NCBI GenBank assembly: GCA_944321165.1
Contig: CALUKE010000001.1
Span: forward strand, 124,001 to 188,000
Direction: 5' to 3'
DNA length: 64,000 nt
From: an uncultured Odoribacter sp.
GTDB lineage: Bacteria; Bacteroidota; Bacteroidia; Bacteroidales; Marinifilaceae
A model generated the notes under the pieces. It saw only the letters and a program-made list of their open reading frames with translations. It made no database searches and was not told where the DNA came from. Position numbers and translations under genes: made by a program. Shown in pieces: positions 1 through 7,700 of the stretch (position 1 is its first letter; each line of letters begins with the position of its first letter).

Positions 1-2
1 TC

Positions 3-95
3 GGACACAATCTAAAAGCAGCTTACGATCCTTCGGGAGAAGATGCTGAGATCGAAGAAATCGTACAAAAAATCATTGCAGAAAACAAAAGGTGA
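3..95 (+). CDS. 3' end of an unidentified gene (partial)
   Basis: An open frame enters the window and ends at the TGA at 93-95. The visible 30 residues read GHNLKAAYDPSGEDAEIEE and then a short lysine-rich helix-like tail. This is too little to assign a family. It lies 47 bases before holA on the same strand, but a candidate promoter element lies between them, so it need not be in the same operon. Confidence 0.5.
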   Translation, partial: GHNLKAAYDPSGEDAEIEEIVQKIIAENKR

Positions 96-105
96 AAAGT
101 TTTCT

Positions 106-113
106 TACCTTTG
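106..113 (+). promoter_or_regulatory. -7 promoter element for holA
   Basis: TACCTTTG matches the Bacteroidota -7 consensus TAnnTTTG and sits 29 bases before the holA start. I see no convincing -33 TTTG at the usual spacing, so confidence is moderate. Confidence 0.45.
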
Positions 114-142
114 CATAAATACATTTCGTGCATAATTGAACC

Positions 143-1153
143 ATGACGTTTGAAGAGATCAGAAGAGACATAAAAGCCAGGAAGTACCAGCCAATTTATT
201 TTTTGTGCGGGGAAGAGCCCTTCTTTATAGACAGCTTGACTTCGTTGTTGGAAGATACCGTATTGCCGGAAGAGGAAAAAGCCTTCAACCAAGCCGTACT
301 GTATGGCAATGACGTATCCATGACCACGGTCACCGATACAGCCCGCCGTTTTCCAATGATGTCCGAACATCAGGTAGTCATCGTCCGGGAAGCCCAAAAT
401 ATCCGGGATTTCGATAATCTGTTGCCGTATATCGATCATTACCAACCTTCCACCATACTTATATTGGCATATAAAAACAAAAAACCGGACAAACGGAAAG
501 GCGTATTCAAGAAATTAAGCAGTACGGCACACTGTGTTTTTTTCGAATCAGCCAAATTGTACGACAACAAAGTTCCGGAATGGATTATCGCCTATTGTAA
601 AGAAAAATCTTACGGCATCACTACCAAAGCGGCCGCAATTCTGGCAGAAAGCTTGGGAACCGACTTGAGCCGGATTGCCAATGAAATCGACAAACTGGTG
701 TTGCTTTTACCTGCTGGAGGAGAAATTCAGGAGACATTGGTAGAAGAACATACCGGTATCAGCAAAGATTTTAACAGTTTTGAACTGTTGAATGCCCTGA
801 TCCGAAAAGATCATCTCAAAGCCAATCAGATCGTCAATTATTTCGAAGCCAATCCGAAAAACAACCCCCTGGTATTGACAATCGCAACCCTGTTTCGTTA
901 TTTTCTGAATTTATTGACCTATCACTATCAGAAAAAGACAACTCCCAATACACAGGAAATGGCCAAACTATTGGGCATCCATCCTTTTTTCATGAAAGAT
1001 TACCTCGACGGCAGTAAAATCTATAATGCCATGAAGTGTGCCACGACCATTTCCCTTTTGCGGGAATACGATCTGAAATCCAAAGGAGTCGGCAATGCCA
1101 ATATTTCCGAAGGAGAATTGCTCAAAGAGTTAATATTTAAAATCATGCATTAA
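143..1153 (+). CDS. holA: DNA polymerase III subunit delta
   Basis: The 336-residue protein matches HolA, the clamp-loader subunit that opens the beta sliding clamp and is essential for replication. The N-terminus has the typical MTFEEIRRDIKARKYQPIYF start followed by LCGEEPFFID, the degenerate AAA+ start of delta (about residues 20-30). The C-terminal half carries the helical domain that packs in the clamp-loader collar. Length is normal for the family (about 330-345). The ATG at 143 gives the usual N-terminus and follows a -7 element at 106. The next gene, gmhB, starts 10 bases after the stop, so the two are probably co-transcribed, although their functions are unrelated. Confidence 0.93.
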   Translation: MTFEEIRRDIKARKYQPIYFLCGEEPFFIDSLTSLLEDTVLPEEEKAFNQAVLYGNDVSMTTVTDTARRFPMMSEHQVVIVREAQNIRDFDNLLPYIDHYQPSTILILAYKNKKPDKRKGVFKKLSSTAHCVFFESAKLYDNKVPEWIIAYCKEKSYGITTKAAAILAESLGTDLSRIANEIDKLVLLLPAGGEIQETLVEEHTGISKDFNSFELLNALIRKDHLKANQIVNYFEANPKNNPLVLTIATLFRYFLNLLTYHYQKKTTPNTQEMAKLLGIHPFFMKDYLDGSKIYNAMKCATTISLLREYDLKSKGVGNANISEGELLKELIFKIMH

Positions 1154-1163
1154 ACGAAAACCT

Positions 1164-1700
1164 ATGAATAAGAAAAATAACTCTTCAACTTCGTCACAGG
1201 CTCTTCAGAAAGCCGTTTTTTTAGATCGGGACGGAACCATCAATTCGGACGAAGGACATTATTACATTTACAAACCGGAAGATTTCGTCTTTAATCCCGG
1301 AGTAATCGAAGGACTGAAACGTCTGCAGGACGCCGGCTACCTTTTGATTGTCATCACCAACCAGGGCGGTATCGCGAAAGGCATTTACACCCGGGAAGAT
1401 ATGATGAAAGTACATGAGAAGATGTGTACGGAACTGGCCGCCCACGGAGTGACAATTACCAAGATTTATTATTGTCCCCACCATGAGAGCGTCAAAACCT
1501 GCGTATGCCGGAAACCGTCGCCCTATATGGTGAATCTGGCTATCGAAGAATTCCACATCGACCGAAAGCGCTCCTGGTTTATCGGGGACAGTGCCAAAGA
1601 CATGAAGTGCGCGGAAGATGCAGGCGTAAAACCGATGCGTATTCATAAAAATCAGGACATTACGCCGATTGTCGACCAGATTCTCAAAGCGAAAAAATAA
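1164..1700 (+). CDS. gmhB: D-glycero-D-manno-heptose-1,7-bisphosphate 7-phosphatase (HAD family)
   Basis: A 178-residue HAD hydrolase of the GmhB/histidinol-phosphatase type. Motif I is FLDRDGTIN with the nucleophile and acid at Asp21 and Asp23; motif II is VITNQGGI; the last motif is FIGDSAKDM. The cluster CPHH followed by CVCRKP about 10 residues later matches the zinc-binding loop of GmhB. The enzyme removes the 7-phosphate from heptose bisphosphate on the way to ADP-heptose for lipopolysaccharide core or surface-glycan synthesis. The other heptose genes (gmhA, hldE) are not in the window. The first 15 residues are a low-complexity Asn/Ser-rich extension. A related sugar or histidinol phosphatase specificity cannot be excluded. 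Confidence 0.85.
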   Translation: MNKKNNSSTSSQALQKAVFLDRDGTINSDEGHYYIYKPEDFVFNPGVIEGLKRLQDAGYLLIVITNQGGIAKGIYTREDMMKVHEKMCTELAAHGVTITKIYYCPHHESVKTCVCRKPSPYMVNLAIEEFHIDRKRSWFIGDSAKDMKCAEDAGVKPMRIHKNQDITPIVDQILKAKK

Positions 1701-1761
1701 ACTACCGTTTTCTGGGTTCCGTTTTCGGATTCCAGGAAATAAAAAAAATAATGGATCGCTC

Positions 1762-1792
1762 TTGGGTTTTTATGCGGAATTGAGTAATTTCG
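1762..1792 (+). promoter_or_regulatory. candidate promoter of the IMP dehydrogenase gene
   Basis: TTG at 1762-1764, then 20 bases, then TAATTTCG at 1785-1792, one mismatch from TAnnTTTG. A start of transcription near 1798 would leave a leader of about 18 bases before the ATG at 1816, which supports that ATG over an in-frame extension upstream. Confidence 0.5.
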
Positions 1793-1815
1793 CTCAATTT
1801 TTAAAAATCCACAAT

Positions 1816-3321
1816 ATGGCTCATTACATTAAAGAAGTATCGCGTACATTTGGAGAATATCTGTTAATTCCCTCACTCACCACCAAAGAGTGTACTCCCG
1901 ACAATGTTTCCCTGAAGACTCCGGTTGTTAAATTCCGACAGGGTGAAACTTCAAAAATACAATTGAACATACCCTTCGTCTCTGCCGTCATGCAAGCGGT
2001 ATCCGATGACGGTCTGGCAATTGCATTGGCACGAAACGGAGGTTTATCCTTCATTTTCGGTTCTCAACCCATCGAAAGTCAAGCCGAAATGGTCAGACGG
2101 GTAAAGAAATTCAAAGCCGGATTTGTGGTCAGTGATTCCAATCTTCGCCCGGACTGTACCTTGCAGGATGTTGTTCGCCTGAAGGAAATCACCGGACACT
2201 CTACGGTAGCCATTACAGACGACGGTACTCCCAACGGTAAATTGCTGGGTATGGTCACCAGCCGCGATTACCGTTTGAAAACCAACCCTCTGGACAAACC
2301 GGTATCTGAATTCATGACCCCTTTTGAGAATCTGATTGTTGGAAAAGTCGGTTTGACCTTAAGCGAAGCCAACACGATTATTTGGGATCATAAATTAAAC
2401 TGCCTGCCGATTATTGATGACGAACAGCATCTTCAATATTTCGTATTCCGCAAGGACTATGACAATCACATCGAAAACCCGAACGAACTGCTGGACAGCC
2501 ATAAAAAATTGATGGTCGGAGCCGGAATCAACAGCCGTGATTACAAGGAACGGGTACCGGCCTTAGTCGATGCCGGTGTCGATGTATTGGTGGTTGACTC
2601 CTCGGACGGTTTCTCCGAATGGCAATACGACACCATCCGCTGGATCAAGGAAACCTATCACGACGAAGTGAAAGTCGGCGGTGGTAATGTGGTCGACAAA
2701 GAGGGATTTTTATATCTGGTCAAGGCTGGCGCTGATTTTGTGAAAGTCGGCATTGGAGGCGGTTCCATTTGTATCACCCGCGAACAGAAAGGCATCGGCC
2801 GCGGACAGGCGACAGCCCTGATTGAAGTATGCCAGGCCCGCCAGGAATATCTGGAACAGACCGGTATCTATATCCCCGTATGTTCGGACGGTGGACTGGT
2901 GCACGATTACCACATGACCCTGGCACTGGCCATGGGAGCCGATTTTCTGATGATGGGCCGTTATTTCGCCCGTTTCGACGAAAGTCCGAGCAAAAAACTG
3001 GCCATCGGCAACAGTTATGTAAAAGAGTACTGGGGAGAAGGCTCCAACCGGGCTCAAAACTGGCAACGATACGATATGGGCGGAAGTGGAAAAGCCGCAC
3101 TGAAATTTGAAGAAGGTGTCGACAGTTATGTTCCCTATGCCGGAAAAATGAAAGATAACCTGGAAATTACTTTGGGAAAAATCAAATCCACCATGTGCAG
3201 CTGCGGTTCCATTACCATCCCTCAACTGCAGGAAAGAGCCAAAATCACCCTGGTATCCTCGACCTCCATTGTCGAAGGCGGCGCCCATGACGTTATCCTG
3301 AAAGATACCAAGATTCAATAA
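1816..3321 (+). CDS. guaB: IMP dehydrogenase, Tritrichomonas foetus-like type
   Basis: This 501-residue enzyme oxidises IMP to XMP with NAD+, the committed step of GMP synthesis. Domains are a catalytic TIM barrel split by a CBS pair at about residues 100-225. The active-site loop reads [15 protein letters not shown] with the nucleophile at Cys319; the flap carries QRYD with Arg418-Tyr419. Both numbers equal those of the well-studied T. foetus IMPDH, and long stretches match that protein as I remember it (EYLLIP near the start; [11 protein letters not shown] at the end). The start was set at MAHYIKE, the family N-terminus; the frame stays open 147 bases upstream, but a promoter lies there. 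A strong terminator follows at 3373. Assignment as IMPDH is secure; the close relation to the trichomonad enzyme rests on memory of that sequence. Confidence 0.95.
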   Translation: MAHYIKEVSRTFGEYLLIPSLTTKECTPDNVSLKTPVVKFRQGETSKIQLNIPFVSAVMQAVSDDGLAIALARNGGLSFIFGSQPIESQAEMVRRVKKFKAGFVVSDSNLRPDCTLQDVVRLKEITGHSTVAITDDGTPNGKLLGMVTSRDYRLKTNPLDKPVSEFMTPFENLIVGKVGLTLSEANTIIWDHKLNCLPIIDDEQHLQYFVFRKDYDNHIENPNELLDSHKKLMVGAGINSRDYKERVPALVDAGVDVLVVDSSDGFSEWQYDTIRWIKETYHDEVKVGGGNVVDKEGFLYLVKAGADFVKVGIGGGSICITREQKGIGRGQATALIEVCQARQEYLEQTGIYIPVCSDGGLVHDYHMTLALAMGADFLMMGRYFARFDESPSKKLAIGNSYVKEYWGEGSNRAQNWQRYDMGGSGKAALKFEEGVDSYVPYAGKMKDNLEITLGKIKSTMCSCGSITIPQLQERAKITLVSSTSIVEGGAHDVILKDTKIQ

Positions 3322-4493
3322 CAACGCACGGAAGCGACAAAATGCGTGGCTTCGGTGACGGGTGTCAGATTTAAATAACCGGATACAATCCGGTTATTTT
3401 TATATACCACCGGACAGGCCTGCTGCAAACGGTGCTGTTCCTTCCGGGCCTCTCCCGCCCCGGCATAATAATGAATGGAAAACTCCCCTTCGGTCGATTC
3501 TCCCAGATAGCGTCGGCTCAAACAAAGAGCTACGATTCCCATGTTATAGCGTAAATTGATTTCGACACAAGGATGTAAGGCATATTTCCCGGATTCATCG
3601 GCATACACCATCATGTCTACTCCCAAATATCCCTCATAAGCCGGTAATAATGCTGCCAACATCACCGGTAGTTGCCGTTTCATCCATTCGAGCCGCGACC
3701 AACCGACCTCTTCGGCCAGCCTTTCTTCCATCACCGACTGCCGCCCCAGATAATTTCCCCGATACTCCCCGTGCCCACCAGTGGTGAAAAGCGACCAACC
3801 GATAAATTCGACAGTTTCCGCCGTTTTCCGGAATTCCATGGCAAAATCGCGTAGCTTATTCCATTTTCTCTCCAACATAAGATATCCCTGAGATTTCAAT
3901 ATACCCGACAACCATTCTTTTTCCTTGACTGCCAAGGTTTTTTTGAGGGTTAATATTCCTTTTCCGGACGATGACCAGGGAGCTTTGGCCAAATAATCCC
4001 CATCCTTCATTTTCTGTTCCACATCGTCGATGGAATAACAGAGCTCCGGCAACATCATCGGATTCAGTTCGGAATTCCACTCGAGCAGTTGTGCCAATCC
4101 GTCTCTTGCCACTTTTCGGCTATACCACTCCTTTTGTTCCGGCCTCCACTCCTCACCCATTCCCCGCAAGCTACACCAATGACACATCTTCGGACTCCAT
4201 CCCCAAGGTTTTGGCACCCACCCCCCCTCCGTTCCCAGCTCTGTTTCCCGCACACAGCAAATCGATAAATCCAATTTTCGGTAAACCGAAGCCATAAATT
4301 CATCGTCAGGCAACTCTTTCACCAATACCCCATCTCCTTTTTCGGCCAGATAGGCCGGCAAAAAAGCCAATTCCTCTCCCATCCGGACTATACGGGCCGG
4401 CGGCATATAATAGGGACTGCCATTGGCTATCGCCATTTCACATTCCGGATGAAATACCCAGAGCCGTTTTCCTATTTTCATCAGTCTTTCCAT
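3315..4493 (-). CDS. ATP-grasp-like protein of unknown substrate
   Basis: A 392-residue soluble protein. The middle has [11 protein letters not shown] (about residues 170-180), typical of the ATP-grasp phosphate-binding loop, and the C-terminal part has [13 protein letters not shown], whose E-x-N-x-R pattern fits the magnesium-binding end of ATP-grasp ligases. A CHWC motif lies near residue 105, preceded by WVPKPWGWS. No signal peptide or membrane segment is visible. ATP-grasp enzymes join an acid to an amine or thiol using ATP; the substrate here cannot be told. The stop overlaps the convergent guaB stop by 7 bases, and codons near the end also form the guaB terminator. The start MERLMKIG overlaps a small upstream ORF by 13 bases; the in-frame Met5 is an alternative. 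Confidence 0.7.
   Translation of the reverse strand: MERLMKIGKRLWVFHPECEMAIANGSPYYMPPARIVRMGEELAFLPAYLAEKGDGVLVKELPDDEFMASVYRKLDLSICCVRETELGTEGGWVPKPWGWSPKMCHWCSLRGMGEEWRPEQKEWYSRKVARDGLAQLLEWNSELNPMMLPELCYSIDDVEQKMKDGDYLAKAPWSSSGKGILTLKKTLAVKEKEWLSGILKSQGYLMLERKWNKLRDFAMEFRKTAETVEFIGWSLFTTGGHGEYRGNYLGRQSVMEERLAEEVGWSRLEWMKRQLPVMLAALLPAYEGYLGVDMMVYADESGKYALHPCVEINLRYNMGIVALCLSRRYLGESTEGEFSIHYYAGAGEARKEQHRLQQACPVVYKNNRIVSGYLNLTPVTEATHFVASVRCY
3373..3402 (+). terminator. intrinsic terminator of guaB
   Basis: A perfect 12-bp stem (AAATAACCGGAT at 3373-3384, ATCCGGTTATTT at 3388-3399) with a 3-base loop is followed by TTATATA. It lies about 50 bases after the guaB stop and inside the 3' coding end of the convergent gene. 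On the minus strand it has no T-tract after it, so it should act only on guaB transcripts. Confidence 0.85.
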
Positions 4494-4708
4494 TTATCAT
4501 CAATGATACCAGCAGACAGGTCAATACAAGCCGATTCGCATTTGACAGGACTTTTTCTATTCTCTGACCAAACAATGTCATGTCCGATTTCATGAATAAA
4601 GTCGATGTACCCCAGGAAGATAAGATCAGAAACGCTCGTTATTTCCTCGTCGTACTTACAGACAAATCTCACTCTCTCTTTTATCACATCATTTGTTATA
4701 ACAGACAT
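4481..4708 (-). CDS. small hypothetical protein with HEIGH motif
   Basis: A 75-residue frame in front of the ATP-grasp-like gene, overlapping its start by 13 bases, which suggests translational coupling. Near residue 40 it has IHEIGHDI, an exact HExxH zinc-metallopeptidase pattern. The protein is far shorter than known zincins and no third zinc ligand is obvious, although an acidic DLSAGIIDD tail follows. It could be a genuine small protein or a remnant of a peptidase. There is no recognised family, and coding status is moderate. Confidence 0.45.
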   Translation of the reverse strand: MSVITNDVIKERVRFVCKYDEEITSVSDLIFLGYIDFIHEIGHDIVWSENRKSPVKCESACIDLSAGIIDDKWKD

Positions 4709-4784
4709 ATATTATAAATGACAAAATTTTTATGTTGCCAAGATACGGCATTTATCTGTTATCCGAATACTCCAAGAAAAAATA

Positions 4785-4825
4785 TTTGCTGAACAAGAAC
4801 ATATTTTGTAGATTTACCTACAAAA
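4785..4825 (+). promoter_or_regulatory. xyl promoter overlapped by a palindromic operator
   Basis: TTTG at 4785-4788, a 20-base spacer and TAGATTTA at 4809-4816 form a Bacteroidota-type promoter. An inverted repeat TTTTGTAG-N6-CTACAAAA (4804-4825) covers the -7 region and ends 10 bases before the xylB ATG. The placement is that of a repressor operator. No regulator gene is adjacent. Confidence 0.6.
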
Positions 4826-4835
4826 TTTTCACACA

Positions 4836-6344
4836 ATGTATCTAATAGGTTACGATATCGGTAGTTCTTCTGTAAAGGCCTGCCTGCTCGATGCCTTAAC
4901 GGGCCGGGTCGTGGCTTCTGATTTTTACCCGAAAACAGAGATGCCCATCCGGGCAGAACATCCAGGATGGGCTGAACAAGATCCCGAAATGTGGTGGACC
5001 AATTTGAAACAGGTTCACCAGGCTGTTTTACAACAGGCCGGTATCGACGGTAAGCAGATAAAAGCCATTGGCATTTCCTGGCAGATGCACGGTTTGGTCT
5101 TAGTCGACAAACAGCGACAAGTTTTACGCCCCTCCATTATCTGGTGCGACAGCCGGGCAGTCCCTTACGGAGAGAAAGCCTTTGAAGAAATCGGAAAAGA
5201 AAAATGTCTTTCTCAATTGTTAAATTCCCCCGGAAATTTTACAGCAGCCAAACTGGCATGGGTAAAAGCCAATGAACCCCAGGTATACGAACAGATTTAT
5301 AAATTCATGTTACCCGGTGATTACATCGCTCTCAAATTGTGCGGAGAAACAACAACGACACCGGAAGCTTTGTCTGAAGGAATCTTCTGGGATTTCCAGA
5401 AAAATGCACTTTCGGAAGAGATCATGCACTATTTTGGTTTCGATCGGAGTTTTGTGCCGGATCTTCGCCCCACTTTCGGTTATCAGGGGGAAGTGACCGC
5501 CCTGACAGCCTCCGAACTGGGACTGAAACCAGGCACTCCGGTTTGTTATCGAGCCGGAGATCAACCTAACAACGCTTTATCTTTAAATGTACTGAATCCA
5601 GGGGAAGTAGCCTCTACTGCCGGCACATCGGGAGTCGTATATGGAGTTCGAGATTGTCTTAATTTTGATCCGGAATCCAGAGTAAATACCTTCGCCCATG
5701 TCAATCATACCCCGGAACACCCCCGTTTGGGGACTTTGCTGTGCATCAACGGTACAGGCATTCTCTATGCCTGGTTGCGAAAAAACTTCGTTTCGGAAAA
5801 TACCACCTATCAGGAGATGAATATCCTGGCAGAGCAATCGATAGTCGGAGCCCAAGGAATCACGGTCATCCCATTTGGGAATGGAGCGGAACGCATGCTT
5901 CAAAACCTCGAGCCGAACTGTTCCATTCAGGGCATCAACTTCAACATACACGGTCGGGCAGACATACTGCGGGCAGCCCAGGAAGGAATCGTATTCTCTT
6001 TCCAATACGGCATGGAGATCATGCAACAAATGGGCATGTCCTTGAAAACCATTCGGGCTGGCCGATCCAACCTGTTTTTAAGTCCGATTTTCCGACAGAC
6101 ACTGGCCTCTACCAGTGGTGTCATGATCGAACTATACGAAACGGATGGGGCTGCAGGAGCCGCTCGAGGTGCTGGTATCGGTGCCGGCATTTACTCCTCG
6201 CCGGATGAAGCCTTTTCCACTCTGAAACGTATCCAGTTGGTCGAACCGGAACACTCAAAACAAATACAATACGAGGAAGCATATCTTCATTGGAAACAAC
6301 AGTTACAATTAAATTTACAGCACCTTAAATCTATCTCGGAATGA
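4836..6344 (+). CDS. xylB: xylulokinase
   Basis: A 502-residue FGGY-family sugar kinase phosphorylating D-xylulose to xylulose 5-phosphate, which enters the pentose phosphate pathway. The N-terminal ATPase fold begins with [26 protein letters not shown] and WCDSRA follow in the sugar-binding region; [12 protein letters not shown] carries the likely catalytic Asp; the C-terminal [14 protein letters not shown] is the adenosine-binding region. Length is typical of the family. Its TGA overlaps the xylA ATG (ATGA), so the two are translated together. The neighbouring xylose isomerase makes xylulose rather than another ketose the likely substrate. Confidence 0.93.
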   Translation: MYLIGYDIGSSSVKACLLDALTGRVVASDFYPKTEMPIRAEHPGWAEQDPEMWWTNLKQVHQAVLQQAGIDGKQIKAIGISWQMHGLVLVDKQRQVLRPSIIWCDSRAVPYGEKAFEEIGKEKCLSQLLNSPGNFTAAKLAWVKANEPQVYEQIYKFMLPGDYIALKLCGETTTTPEALSEGIFWDFQKNALSEEIMHYFGFDRSFVPDLRPTFGYQGEVTALTASELGLKPGTPVCYRAGDQPNNALSLNVLNPGEVASTAGTSGVVYGVRDCLNFDPESRVNTFAHVNHTPEHPRLGTLLCINGTGILYAWLRKNFVSENTTYQEMNILAEQSIVGAQGITVIPFGNGAERMLQNLEPNCSIQGINFNIHGRADILRAAQEGIVFSFQYGMEIMQQMGMSLKTIRAGRSNLFLSPIFRQTLASTSGVMIELYETDGAAGAARGAGIGAGIYSSPDEAFSTLKRIQLVEPEHSKQIQYEEAYLHWKQQLQLNLQHLKSISE

Positions 6345-7666
6345 AAACAAAAATAACCCCGGAATATTTTCCCGGAATCGGTAAAATTCCCTTCGAAGGA
6401 AAAGAAAGCAAAAATCCGCTGGCATTCCATTATTACGATGCCGAAAAAATGATACGTGGAAAAAAAATGAAAGACTGGCTCCGTTTTTCCATGGCCTGGT
6501 GGCACACCCTCTGCGCAGAGGGGAACGATCAGTTCGGCGGCGGCACCAAACAGTACCCGTGGAACAAAGCAAGCGATCCGTTAGAAGCTGCCAGACAGAA
6601 AATGGATGCCGGATTTGAATTCATGCAAAAATGCGGCATCGAATATTATTGTTTCCACGATGTGGATCTGGTTGCAGAAGCCGACAGTATCGAAGCCTAC
6701 GAAAACAACCTGCGGGAAATCGTAACCTATGCCCAGGAAAAACAAAAAGAAACCGGCATCAAACTGCTGTGGGGAACGGCCAATGTTTTCGGACATGCCC
6801 GTTATATGAACGGAGCCGCGACCAATCCGGATTTTAATGTTGTCGCCCGGGCTGCCGTACAAATCAAAAATGCTCTGGATGCCACGATCGCTCTAGGAGG
6901 AGAGAATTACGTCTTCTGGGGCGGTCGGGAAGGTTATATGTCTCTGCTGAACACCGATCAGAAACGGGAAAAAAATCACCTGGCCATGCTGTTGACCAAA
7001 GCCCGGGACTATGCTCGAGCCCAAGGATTCAAAGGCACCTTTTTGATCGAACCCAAACCGATGGAACCGATGAAACACCAATACGATGTGGATACGGAAA
7101 CCGTCATCGGCTTCCTGAAAGCACACGGTCTGGACCAGGACTTTAAAATAAATATCGAAGTCAACCATGCCACTTTAGCCGGGCATACCTTCGAACACGA
7201 ATTGGCCTGTGCGGTGGATGTCGGTATGTTGGGTTCCATCGATGCCAATCGGGGTGATTATCAGAACGGCTGGGATACCGATCAGTTCCCCATCGACAAT
7301 TATGAACTGGTACAAGCCATGATGCAGATTATCCGCAACGGCGGTCTGGGCAGCGGAGGTACCAATTTCGATGCCAAAACCAGACGGAATTCCACCGATC
7401 CGGAAGACATCTTCATCGCCCACATTGCCGGTATGGACGCTTTTGCCAGAGCCCTTGAAAATGCAGACCGCCTGTTGCGGGAATCTCCCATCTGCGATAT
7501 GGTGAAAAAAAGGTACGCCTCTTTCGACAGTGGAAAAGGCAAAGAATTCGAAGAAGGCAAGCTTTCCCTGGAAGATCTGCGCCAATATGCCCTTGCCCAC
7601 GGAGAACCGGCACAGACCAGCGGGAAACAGGAATTGTACGAAGCCATTGTCAATATGTATATTTGA
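6341..7666 (+). CDS. xylA: xylose isomerase
   Basis: A 441-residue class II xylose isomerase converting D-xylose to D-xylulose. Family landmarks are all visible: [19 protein letters not shown] near the start, the catalytic histidine in YCFHDVDLV (about residue 105), the metal ligands in [16 protein letters not shown] and [15 protein letters not shown], and [19 protein letters not shown]. Length (about 440) fits the Bacteroides/Thermoanaerobacter group, as opposed to the shorter Streptomyces type. It forms a two-gene operon with xylB and shares its operator-like promoter. No xylose transporter is adjacent. Confidence 0.96.
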   Translation: MKTKITPEYFPGIGKIPFEGKESKNPLAFHYYDAEKMIRGKKMKDWLRFSMAWWHTLCAEGNDQFGGGTKQYPWNKASDPLEAARQKMDAGFEFMQKCGIEYYCFHDVDLVAEADSIEAYENNLREIVTYAQEKQKETGIKLLWGTANVFGHARYMNGAATNPDFNVVARAAVQIKNALDATIALGGENYVFWGGREGYMSLLNTDQKREKNHLAMLLTKARDYARAQGFKGTFLIEPKPMEPMKHQYDVDTETVIGFLKAHGLDQDFKINIEVNHATLAGHTFEHELACAVDVGMLGSIDANRGDYQNGWDTDQFPIDNYELVQAMMQIIRNGGLGSGGTNFDAKTRRNSTDPEDIFIAHIAGMDAFARALENADRLLRESPICDMVKKRYASFDSGKGKEFEEGKLSLEDLRQYALAHGEPAQTSGKQELYEAIVNMYI

Positions 7667-7700
7667 ACGTATATTTGTGATCATCATTGAATAAGTATTT

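Noticed and set aside
1669-1815. In-frame N-terminal extension of IMP dehydrogenase
   Set aside because: It overlaps the end of gmhB and a promoter candidate, and the family N-terminus starts at MAHYIKE.
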